Positions 24,663-33,927 of a DNA stretch of 64,000 nt are shown piece after piece. This DNA is from Przewalskia tangutica (Eukaryota > Streptophyta > Magnoliopsida > Solanales > Solanaceae). Both the position numbers and the translations under genes were made by a program. The DNA lies in assembly GCA_029844215.1 (NCBI GenBank), contig CM056726.1, positions 81,397,548-81,461,547 on the forward strand. Reading direction: 5' to 3'. The notes under the pieces were generated by a model. That model searched no databases. It was not told where the DNA came from and saw only the letters and a program-made list of their open reading frames with translations. How positions within the stretch are numbered: the stretch's first letter is position 1; every line of letters starts with the position of its first letter.

Positions 24663-25773
24663 AACCCCCCCCCCCCCCCCGGATTGTTGGTTTGGTAGCA
24701 GGCCTCGTTAGAGGAGGAGATTTTTGTGGTTGCGGGGGGGGGAGGTGCTGCCGAATTTTCCGTAGAATAAGGAATCTTGTATCTAGAATTATTCTACGAA
24801 GAGATCTAGAGGTTGATAGACGTTTTGTGGCCTTTATAGGTTGAAGTACTACGAGTAGCGTATTCTACTTGAAGGGTGGAAAAGGCGAGCAAGGTTAGAG
24901 TACGTGGAGCGTTTTGCTAATTGTCGATAATCGTCGCGAGGTATGTGAACCTCTTCCTATCTTTTCTAGCATGATTGTTGTGAACTATGTAGTGCGAGAC
25001 GCATACGTGTTAAATGAATTTGGTTGGTTTAAAACATAAAGTGTTATAACGGCTTTATGGGAAGTTTGCTATAACAACTTTATGTAGGTAAAGAAATGGT
25101 TTGTGGTTTTTAAAAGATAAGAGACTTGACGTATAAATGACTTGATGTGAAATATTAAGGAACTTGATTTCTAAAAGAAAAGAGACTTGAGGAATCAAGA
25201 GTTTTGGTTTAAAAGAAAGACATGGTTTTGTCTTAAATTGTTTAAAACATAAAGTGTTATAACACTTTATGGGAAGTTAGTTATAACGACTTTATGAAAA
25301 CAAAAGAATGGTTTTATCATTAGTTTTAAAATGGTAACTTGACTTTAAAAGGAGAAGTCTTTTGGTCTAAAAAGAAGGCATAGTATTGTCTTAATTTGGT
25401 TTAAAAAGGAAAGTATGGAAGTTGTTTTGGTTTACTTAAAATGTTAGTCACTCTATTTTGATAATACGGGCATCGGGTGACCTTTGTAAAAGAAATGGAT
25501 CTTTTAAAAGAATTTAACGACGTAGTACTTTGGGGTTAAAACACGGACTTTGGCATAAAATGAAAGTACCTTGAGTTGTGTGTAACTTGCCTATGTTTGC
25601 GTGTGATAGCCTCATGCGTGCTAGTATTGTATTTCTATACCACCGCTCTCTCGATGGAGGGACGATCGATTTGTTATGATCTTACTTGACGCGTCGCGGT
25701 GACGAGCATTCCACGGGTACGCTCGTGATTATTATTCCATGGACTAGCTCCACGAGGTTTTACCGATTCGCTT

Positions 25774-26089
25774 GGTATCCGTAGTTGGCTCGTACTTGCC
25801 CCGAGGTCGTGGCTGATTCGGCCAGTATCCGTAGTTAGCCTTCAGACTTGCCCTGCTCAGTTTGTGGACGGTCTTGTGATTCCGGCCAGTATCCGTAGTT
25901 AGTCTCAGATTGCCCCGCCACTACGTGGCGCAGTGGTATCCGTAGTTGGCTTTCGTGCTTGCCACAGGTTAACCGTGGTATGGTTATATAGATTTGTTGG
26001 TACAACTTTGGTATCCGTAGTTGGCTTTCGTACTTGCCCGATCGATTGATGATGCGCTTTGGTATCCGTAGTTTGCCTTCGCACTTGCC
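25774..26089 (+). repeat. LTR minisatellite, A type, LTR1
   Basis: Six units of 40-65 bp built on GGTATCCGTAGTTGGC and CGTACTTGCCC. Equivalent arrays are at 31487-31800, 37212-37523 and 52010-52320. The slot lies between the TACTTTGGGGTTAAAAC block and the CATATATGTCTCC block. Confidence 0.85.
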
Positions 26090-26768
26090 TCAGACGGTTT
26101 TATGACACGCGGACTCGTGTTCATGTACTCGCGTGGTTATCGTAGATCAGCTGGCGGAAGGTGTTCCACGGGCATGATTGATGTTGCGGGCATGAGACCC
26201 ATAGTTATATTTGAGTGATGACTTTGAGGCGAGTCCCCGACTTGACGCGATCACATATTATGTAATCGTAGTTTGGTTATCATATATGTCTCCTGCTTTA
26301 TATAGACTACTATGATTTCATTTCTGATTTTCGCCACATACTTGGTACTGTTGTTAGACTCCTTCGGGCCGCGTTCATGCCGCGGTAGAGGTACACCGCT
26401 TGTTGATCCTCGCTCATAGGATCACATTCAGCGTTTAGGAAGCTCCGCTTCTCCGAGGCTTATCTTTCGTATAGTCCCCGTCGTAGGTACTTACATTCGT
26501 GAGGTATGGCGGGCCCCGTCCGTCGTTGTTGTTATAACATTCTGCAGGTCCGTAGTATCTTGCTGGGCGAGTTTGTAAAAGGGATGTAATCGTCGTTCAA
26601 GTTTTATTTATATATTCGAAGGTAACCGCTTTGGTTAGCCTGCTTTCTTATTTCATTATTGTATATCTTGTTTCATGTGTAAGTTTTCATTTTCACGATT
26701 TTATCTCGATGTTGTATCACTAGGTGCCCGGTAAGGCACCATGCGCCGTGGTCGGGTCGTGACAAAAG

Positions 26769-26779
26769 TGGTATCGAGC
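26769..26779 (+). promoter_or_regulatory. Primer-binding site, A internal 1
   Basis: TGGTATCGAGC, the canonical site with one base missing at CAG, four bases after LTR1. Confidence 0.8.
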
Positions 26780-26825
26780 GATTAATCCTCGGAAAGTGTC
26801 TACGCACCGTATCTAGTAGAGTCTT

Positions 26826-26859
26826 GATTATCGGTGTGTTGTGCACCACACCTATAATC
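26826..26859 (+). other. Dimerisation-like leader hairpin, A internal 1
   Basis: GATTAT pairs with ATAATC; GGTGTG pairs with CACACC; the loop is TTGTGCAC with the palindrome GTGCAC at 26841-26846. It starts 46 nt after the PBS. Confidence 0.65.
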
Positions 26860-26963
26860 GTGAGGCTGCAGGATATTTAGGATTGGTTTCATTCTTCTCA
26901 CTCGAGATCGTGCCTAGAGCCGTGTTATAAGTTGGACTCTCCGACGTATTATTTGCACCCGCT

Positions 26964-27540
26964 ATGCCTCTACGCAAGGCAACCAGAGCCCGTGGCGGCA
27001 AGGCGAGATGGAGCTACGAGTAGAACACGTAGGTTACGAGGCACAGCCCTGGCCATTACCCGAGATAGTACTTCGCAGACGAGTTTTATGACGCCGCTAG
27101 CCCGAGTTTAGAGCGGCAGCTTTCACCGAGGCCACGATACCGAGCCTCCAGCCACGACCAGAGCCGAGGATATGAGTTACAAGGAAATGCCCGATTACTA
27201 GATAGGCTTGTGGCTGTAGGAATGAGGATGCACGAGAGTCGGAGGTTCCTAGTACGATGAGTTCACCCTAGATCCTATAGTTGAGATTTCGACTTCGAGT
27301 TGCACCACCCGAGTTCTATGGATCTAGAACCGAGGAAGATCATCGTGAGTTTATTCGATTCAGCAGCAGATCATGAAAGTGATCAAGACCTCGAGGCATT
27401 TCTTACACACTTCGCCCTCGCAGATGAGGAGAGCTCGGCAGATAGATTTATGAGGTTGAGGCGCAGGCGGACGGTTCAGAATACAAGATAGAGTTTGACT
27501 TATTGGCTCGTTATGTCCCGCGTTAGTGCGCATACGTGAG
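26964..27540 (+). pseudogene. gag remnant, A internal 1
   Basis: The start MPLRKATRA is at 26964. Downstream in changing frames come PPEFYGS-like DNA near 27305, a QQIMKVIK equivalent near 27365, then directly AFLTHF near 27395 and the RADRFMRLR-type capsid end near 27445. The stretch between KTSE and AFLTHF, about 35 residues in B including the conserved Trp, is missing here and in the other two copies. Gag would form the particle shell. Compared with internals 2 and 3 this copy has many small changes at CAG/CTG words, so part of the decay may be a consensus artefact. Confidence 0.7.
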
Positions 27541-28020
27541 GAGAGAATGTCCTAGTAGGAGGGATACAGTGGGATGACTTAGCCTACCAGTCGGGCCATG
27601 ATTCGGTGAATCGAGAGAGCGGGTGTTAGCTGTGAGGCCACCCCACCCGGTATGGTCGTTGTGGTAGGGTTCTGGGGAGTGTCGTACTACTTAGATAGCT
27701 TGTTAGGCTTGCTGACAACAGGGCCATTTTGCGAGAAATATTACGAAAATAGGTTGCGCGGATGTTACGACTCACCTTCGGATCGATGGTGGCTCATCAC
27801 CTTCTCAGAGTTACGCGCCACAGAGCAAGATTTGATTAGAGCGGTAAAGGAAAGTGAGGCAAGAGTTACAGGAGATCTTCACCCAGAGACTTGTTTAGGT
27901 TGTTATGGTAGATTGATGTGGAGTGATTTGTTCGGTTTTCATGGTGTAAGTTGTGATAAATCCATGGGTAGTGTGAGATGGAAGTAGTAGTTTTCATGGC
28001 GTGAATCGTAAGATTGTTCG
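27541..28020 (+). pseudogene. Probable RNase H tail remnant, A internal 1
   Basis: A 111-codon frame at 27652-27987 includes YYLDSLLGL and ATEQDLIRAVK. The preceding DNA and its copy in internal 2 (HPTCMVVVVGVLMG) loosely resemble the YHPGKANVVADALSR end of RNase H and the linker to integrase. The order gag-remnant, this, integrase fits deletion of protease and reverse transcriptase from an autonomous ancestor. The identity is a by-eye inference; the region could be spacer. Confidence 0.35.
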
Positions 28021-28050
28021 GATCGGGAACGAGAGTTTAGTACGGTGGGT

Positions 28051-28080
28051 TGGGTTGAGGCCATTTCGCGAGTCAACCCG
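28051..28080 (+). other. Conserved internal 30-nt hairpin, A internal 1
   Basis: GGGTTGA (28052-28058) pairs with TCAACCC (28073-28079), extended by a G-U pair. Same length and interior GGCC as in D and B. Confidence 0.6.
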
Positions 28081-28168
28081 CAGCCGGAATGTGGTGGTCG
28101 CTTTGAGGTGGTCCCGCTAGATGATAGGTCACGAGGTGTTAGGCCCAAGTTTAGATAACCATCGCGAG

Positions 28169-29010
28169 TTTGTGGATGCGTTCGACCAAGAGTAGGCCGA
28201 TGGGGTCAGCCCATCTTGTCTTTTAGTCGGGATCATTTACTACGGAGGTTATGCGAGATATTGTTTATCGAAGGTTGTAAAGCGTCGCACGGTTCCTACT
28301 TTTATTTTATGGTAGCGGTGGAGCCCGATTTATGGCTATTTCTTTTCGGAGGTTTTACCAGCGGGTTAGGAACTCGGTGAGTCTCGATTGCATTCACCTC
28401 GGGCCGACGGACGAACAACGCATTTTATCCAGATAATTGAGGATAGGTTACGGGCCGGTGTTTTGATTTCAGGGGTAGCTGTGAGGATTATTTGCCTCTT
28501 GTTGAGTGAGTAGTATACTAGCTACCATTTCAGTATTCGGATGATGTCTTATGAAGCCTTGTATGGGCGGAAGTGTAGGTTGTCGGTCGATTGGTTCGAT
28601 GTCGGCAAGGTTCAGATAGTTTGGTCCCTTCTTGTTTCAAAGGATGTGGATAAGGTGTAGCTTATCCGGAAGAAGTTATTAGCACTCGAGTCAGCGTAAG
28701 TCGTGCGGACGATCGGCCGACACTTGGATTTCGTGTTGACGGTGGTCTTCAAGGTACCACCGGCGGTGTGACGAAATTTGGAAAGAAGGGGAAACTTAGC
28801 CCGAGGTACTTTGGGCATTTTCAGATCATAGTAGAATAGGCCAGGTTGCCTATAAGTTAGCACTGCCGTCCGACTTAGGAGGCGACGTCCCAGATTCCAT
28901 GTTATGTTTCGGAAGAGTAATCGGAGATCCCTCCAGAGTGTTCCCAGTTAATGATGACCAAGTTAGAGATAGTAACCCCGAGATTTTGGAAACTGAAGAA
29001 ATGACAGAAA
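28169..29010 (+). pseudogene. Integrase remnant, A internal 1
   Basis: Frame-broken pieces follow the integrase order: a VDRLTKSAHF-like start near 28169, an equivalent of YSAEVMRDIVYRE near 28240, the HPxTDGQxERTIQIIED catalytic-glutamate region near 28400-28440, MMSYEALYGRKC near 28540-28580, then GVTKFGKKGKLSPRYFGHFQ near 28765-28820 and IGDPSRVFPVND near 28920-28950 in the C-terminal domain. These are features of plant Ty3/gypsy chromovirus integrase, which inserts cDNA in the genome. The first catalytic Asp region is not clear and frames shift several times, so the protein is dead as written. A chromodomain-like tail may follow at 29040-29130 but is too weak to call. Confidence 0.75.
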
Positions 29011-29245
29011 TGTGGTAAGTATATGAGGAAGAGTTCGAGTGTACGAGGAGGGTACGACAAGTAAGAAAAGAGGCGAAGATGTGAAGTGTCCTTTTTATAA
29101 GTATAGATGTGAAGAAAGTATCCTTTGGACCATGGGTGGAAGTTTTTGTGTTGTTATACACGTTAGGGGTGATTCCTCGTTGGCTTGGATTGAGTTTTGC
29201 GCGTATGTTATATTATAGCCATGTGTGGCATAATTGATTTTGTAA

Positions 29246-29331
29246 GTATAGTAGTGAAGACTATACCGACGCTTGTATGATTAGAGGCTTAGAAGGAACA
29301 TTCGGGACGAATGTTTCTAAGGGGGGAAGAA
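29246..29331 (+). promoter_or_regulatory. PPT and two flanking hairpins, A internal 1
   Basis: GTATAG/CTATAC with a 9-nt loop (29246-29266), then AACATTCG/CGAATGTT with a GGA loop (29297-29315), then the purine tract AAGGGGGGAAGAA (29319-29331) touching LTR2. The same order is found before the LTRs at 35069 and 40787 and in B. Confidence 0.8.
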
Positions 29332-32300
29332 TGTTACACCCCGTAGTTCCAGGGTATGTATACGAGGGCGACGCATTTGAGAATAAGACAAGAAATTGGA
29401 AAGGAAGAAAGAGGTGATTTTTTCGACTAAAAGATTCGGATTTTGTGAAGGAAAATGTTCGTTAAAGGGAATTGGATTCAGATTTGGTATTTGGACTTTT
29501 TGGAATATTTGAGAATTATGAAATTTTATTTCCGAATTGGTCACGTGGGCCCACGAAAATTACGGTTTGTAGGCCCACTTTATTTTCGGATTTTTGGCAT
29601 TACGGATATTTTCGGAAGATGAAATATTTTGATTTAGTAGGGGCGACACGTGTCACCCCCGTGTGGCCATGTTGGCCGAATTGGAGAAGGACAAGTGGCA
29701 CGTTTTTTTGGTGGACAAGTGGCCCATTTTTGTGGTGGCCACTTGTCCCATTTTTGTGGTAGCCAAATGGTTGGCCAACTACCCACACACATGTACCCCA
29801 TCCTCACCATCCACTTGCCTAGATCTTGGCCATTGATTTCCCTATAAATACCCCTCAGTGTGCAAGACTTTATTTCATCCACATTAGAGAGTTTCCAAGG
29901 CAAAAATTCCCTCCTCCCTTAGTGAGTTCTCGTCCAAACACCCCCACCTTGAGTAGAATTCTTCAAGTATTGTTGTTATTCCAAATACTTTAGCCTAAAT
30001 CCCTTGTGGTATTCCAAAAAAAATCCCAACATAAGAGCCCGGAAATACTACTTTATTCCATAGTCGCAAAATGAAGCCCTAGAAAAATCTTCATAGCTTA
30101 GATGAAGTGTTAAGAGAAGTTGTTTAGAAACTTCTAAGGGTTGCTTGGAGCGGGTTGGAGCGTAAGGAATCGAGCTAAACGTTGCTCGTGATCGACTTAT
30201 ATCTTGGATAATTTTGGGCTTATCGAGGTAATTACCTATGTCCCCTATCAGAATTGGAGATTACATGTTGTAGTAGTTTAGAATTGAGTATAAGATATAT
30301 TGGAAGGATGATTATAAAGAATTGAACTGTATTTACAGTAGACTTGTAGTATTATTGTGGAGTAGAATTGTACACGTCCGGTTAGACGTGTAACCCCCCC
30401 CTGGGATTGTTGGTTTGGTAGCAGCCTCGTTGAGAGGAGATTTTGTGGTTGCGGGGAGGCCGCCAATTTTCCGTGGACTAAGGAATCGTGTATCTAGAAT
30501 TATTCTACGAAGAGATCTAGAGGTTGATAGACGTTTGGTGGCCTTTAGTGGTTGAAGTACTACGAGTGGCGTATTCTACTCAAGGATGGAAAAGGCGAGC
30601 AAGGTTAGAGACGTGGAGCGTTTTGCTAATTGTCGATAATCGTCGCGAGGTATGTGAACCTCTTCCTATCTTTTCTAGCATGATTGTTGAACTATGTAGA
30701 TGCGGTGACGCATACGTGTTAAATGAATTTGGTTGGTTTAAAACATAAAGTGTTATAACGGCTTTATGGGAAGTTTGCTATAACAATTTTATGTAGGTAA
30801 AGAAATGGTTTGTGGTTTTAAAAGATAAGAGACTTGACTTATAAATGACTTGATGTGAAATATTAAGGAACTTGATTTCTAAAAGAAAAGAGACTTGAGG
30901 AATCAAGAGTTTTTGGTTTAAAAGAAAGACATGGTTTTGTCTTAAATTGGTTTAAAACATAAAGTGTTATAACAGCTTTATGGGAAGTTAGTTATAACGA
31001 CTTTATGAAAACAAAAGAATGGTTTTATCATTAGTTTTAAAATGGTAACTTGACTTTAAAAGGAGAAGTGTTTTGGTCTAAAAAGAAGGCATATTATTGT
31101 CTTAATTTGGTTTAAAAAGGAAAGTATGGAAGTTGTTTTGGTTTACTTAAAATGTTAGTCACTCTATTTTGATAATACGGGCATCGGGTGACCTTTGTAA
31201 AAGAAATGAATCTTTTAAAAGAATTTAACGACGTAGTACTTGGGGTTAAAACCGACTTTGGCATAAAATGAAAGTACTTGAGTTGTGTAACTTGCCTATG
31301 TTTGCGTGTGATAGCCTTGTCGTGCTAGTATTGTATTTCTATACCACCGCGTCTCTCGATGGAGGGACGACTGATTTGTTATGATCTTACTTGGACGTAC
31401 CGACAGTGACGGAGCATTCCACGGGTACGCTTCTGTGATTATTATTCCATGGACTAGCTCTCCATGAGGTTTTACTGATTCGGCTTGGTATCCGTAGTTG
31501 GCTCGTACTTGCCCCGAGGTCGTGGCTGATTCGGCTTGGTATCCGTAGTTAGCCTTCGATTGCCCTGCCTGGGCCAGGACGGTCTTGTGATTCCGGCCGT
31601 ATCCGTAGTTAGTCTTCAGATTTGCCCGCCAGCTACGCGCGCAGTGGTATCCGTAGTTGTCTTTAGTGCTTGCCCTGGTTAGCTTCGTGGTATGGTTATA
31701 TAGATTTGTTGGTACGGCTTTGGTATCCGTAGTTGGCTTCGATTTGCCCCGGTTGATGATGCGACTTTGGTATCCGTAGTTTGCCTTCGTGACTTGCCCC
31801 AGACGGTTTTTATGACAGGCGGACTCGTGTTCATGTACTCTCGTGTGGTTATCGTAGATCACGGCATGGAGGCGTGTTCCACGCATGATTGATGTCGGGC
31901 ATGAGACCCATAGTTATATTGAGTGATGACTTTGAGGCGAGTCCCCGACTTGACGCGATCGCTACATATTATGTAATCGTAGTTTGCTATCATATATGTC
32001 TCCTGCTTTATATAGACTACTATGATTTCATTTACGATTTTCGCCACATACTTGGTACTGTTGTTAGACCTCCTTCGGGCCGTGTTCATGCCGCAGTAGA
32101 GGTACACCGCTTGTTGATCCTCGCCATGATCACGCTCAAGCGTTTGGGAAGCTCCGCTTCTCCGAGGCTTATCTTCGTATAGTCCCCGTTGTAGGTACTT
32201 ACATTCAGAGGTATGGCGCGCCCTGTCCGTCGTTGTTGTTATAACATTCTTAGGTCCGTAGTATCGCTGTGGGCGAGTTTGTAAAAGGGATGTAAATCGT

Positions 32301-32479
32301 CGTTCAAGTTTTATTTATATATTCGTAAAGGTAACCGCTGGTTAGCCTGCTTTCTTATTTCTTTATTGTATATCTTGTTTCATGTGTAAGTTTTCATTTC
32401 CACTGATTTTCTCTGATGTTGTATCACTAGGGTGCCCGGGGTAAGGCACCAGTCGCGGGCCCGTGGTCGGGTCATGACA
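29332..32479 (+). repeat. LTR2 of array A
   Basis: 3,148 bp, serving both as 3' LTR of internal 1 and 5' LTR of internal 2. TATA box at 29843-29850, palindrome at 29640-29659, minisatellite at 31487-31800. Confidence 0.92.
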
Positions 32480-32483
32480 AAAG

Positions 32484-32572
32484 TGGTATCGAGCGATTAA
32501 TCCTCTGAAAGTGTCTGCACCGTATCTAGTAGAGTCTTGATTATCGGTGTGTTGTGCACCACACCTATAATC
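32484..32572 (+). promoter_or_regulatory. PBS and leader hairpin, A internal 2
   Basis: PBS TGGTATCGAGC at 32484-32494; hairpin 32539-32572 with GGTGTG/CACACC arms and TTGTGCAC loop, identical to internal 1. Confidence 0.75.
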
Positions 32573-32681
32573 AGGAGGCTGCAGGATATTTAGGATTGGT
32601 TTCCATTCTTCTCACTCTGAGATCGTGCCTTAGAGCTGTGTTATAAGTTGGACTCCCTCTGACGTATTCTTTGCACCCGTT

Positions 32682-33290
32682 ATGCCTCTACGCAAGGCAA
32701 CCAGAGCCCAGAAGGGCAAGGCAGCAGAGGGAGCTACGAGTAGAACATAGAGGGTTACGAGGGCACAGGCCCGGTCATTACCTGAGATAGTACTTCAGAC
32801 GACGAGTTTTATGACGCCGCTAGCCCCAGCAGAGTTTAGAGCGGCAGCAGTTTCTACTGAGGCCACGATACCTGAGCCTCCAGTTTCACGACCAGGAGCC
32901 GAGGATATGAGTTACAAGGAAATGGCCCAGTTACTAGCTAGGCTTGTGGCTAGGAATGAGGACAGACGAGAGTCGGAGGTTCCCAGAAGACGTGAGTTCA
33001 CCCTAGATCCGATAGTTGAGATTTCGGGACTTCTTGAGTTGCAGTCCACCCGAGTTCTATGGATCTAGAACTGAGGAAGATCATCAGGAGTTTATTCGAC
33101 AGTTGCAGCAGATCATGAAAGTGATCAAGACCTCAGAGGCATTTCTTACACACTTCTTGCCCTCGCATGGCGAGAGAGCTCGCGCAGATAGATTTATGAG
33201 GTTGAGGCGAGCAGGCGGACGGTTCAGAATACAAGATAGAGTTTGACTTATTGGCTCGTTATGTCCCAGCGTTAGTGGCGCATACGTGAG
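32682..33290 (+). pseudogene. gag remnant, A internal 2 (best preserved N-terminus)
   Basis: ATG at 32682 reads MPLRKATRAQKGKAAEGATS, then an in-frame TAG at 32748-32750 (codon 23). The frame continues through APAEFRAAAV and EDMSYKEMAQLLARLVA to 33068. A +1 change near 33016-33030 opens RFRDFLSCSPPEFYGSRTEE and EFIRQLQQIMKVIKTSE, which joins AFLTHFLPS directly: about 35 residues of the capsid core are deleted. RADRFMRLR follows near 33190. The same TAG and deletion are in internal 3. Gag assembles the particle; this version could not, so mobilisation in trans is inferred. Confidence 0.8.
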
Positions 33291-33379
33291 GAGAGAATGT
33301 CCTAGTAGGAGGATACAGTGGGATGACTTAGCCTACCAGTCGATTCATGGATTCATGAATCGAGAGGAAACGGGTGTTA

Positions 33380-33620
33380 GCCAGAGAGGCCACCCCACCT
33401 GTATGGTCGTTGTGGTAGGGGTTCTTATGGGAGTGTCGTACTACTTAGATAGCTTGTTAGGCTTGCGCCAGCAGGCCATTTTATGCAGAAATTGTCCGAA
33501 CAGAGGTGGCGCGGATGTTACGACTCACCTTCGGATCGGTGGTCGCTCATCACCTTCTGTAGTTATGCGCCCAGCAGAGCAAGATTTGATTAGAGCGGTA
33601 AAGGGAAAGTGAGGCAGTAG
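33380..33620 (+). pseudogene. Probable RNase H tail remnant, A internal 2
   Basis: Copy of the region at 27630-27870. The frame at 33286-33612 reads MVVVVGVLMGVSYYLDSLLG and ends AEQDLIRAVKGK. Identity as RNase H end or linker is tentative; the homology among the three internal regions and D is clear. Confidence 0.35.
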
Positions 33621-33810
33621 TTACAGGGAGATCTTCAGCCTTAAGAGACTTGTTTAGGTTGTTATGGTAGATACATGTGGAGTGCTATGTTCGGTTAGCA
33701 TGGTGTAAGTTGTGATAAATCCATGGGTAGTGTGAGATGGAAGTAGTAGCTTTCATGACGTGAATCGTAAGATTGTTCCGGATCGGGAACGAGTTTAGTA
33801 CGGGCTGGGT

Positions 33811-33856
33811 TGGGTTGAGGCCATTTCGTGAGTCAACCCGCAACCCGAATGCGGGT
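33811..33856 (+). other. Internal hairpins, A internal 2
   Basis: The 30-nt hairpin (33811-33840, GGGTTGA/TCAACCC) overlaps a second stem ACCCGCA/TGCGGGT (33836-33856). The two share bases, so they are alternative folds. Confidence 0.55.
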
Positions 33857-33927
33857 CGGGTTGAGGTGGTCCCGCTTAGATGATAAGTCACGGAGGTGTT
33901 AGGCCCAAGTTTAGATAACCATCGACG

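Larger units (their letters stand above)
23608..26764 (+). repeat. LTR1 of array A
   Basis: 3,157 bp, starts TGTTACACCCCG and ends GTCGGGTCGTGACA. Contains two GGGCCCAC motifs (about 23825 and 23855), the CACGTG palindrome, TATA box, hairpin plus a C homopolymer, leader block (about 24935-24960), two copies of the CATAAAG/GTTATAAC motifs (25035-25090, 25245-25300) and a minisatellite. Confidence 0.92.

Noticed and set aside
24664..24682. Long C and G homopolymers (also 36174, 43141, 60797) as quadruplex elements
   Set aside because: Their lengths vary widely among otherwise identical copies and homopolymers are error-prone, so the true length is unknown.
25774..26089. Direct repeats that might be a CRISPR array
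   Set aside because: Units are contiguous and diverged, with homologous rather than unique intervals, in a plant LTR. They are minisatellites.
29040..29160. Chromodomain after the integrase of A
   Set aside because: A few residues (VRQVRKEAK, then VLFISIDVKK in another reading) recall the integrase tail and chromodomain linker, but no aromatic cage pattern can be recognised.
30524..30748. Various 60-120-codon frames inside LTRs (for example 8766-9158, 50129-50470, 53824-54231)
   Set aside because: They are not conserved between copies of the same LTR and lie on either strand. No domain or family match was recognised.
31296..31886. 196-codon minus-strand frame, the longest in the window, with repeated ANYGYQ peptides
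   Set aside because: It is antisense to LTR2 and built from the A minisatellite. The same region in LTR1, LTR3 and LTR4 has no matching long frame, so it is chance openness, not a gene.
33286..33310. MRRECPSR peptide as a zinc knuckle end in A
   Set aside because: No CxxC precedes it in any frame nearby; the match is too short.
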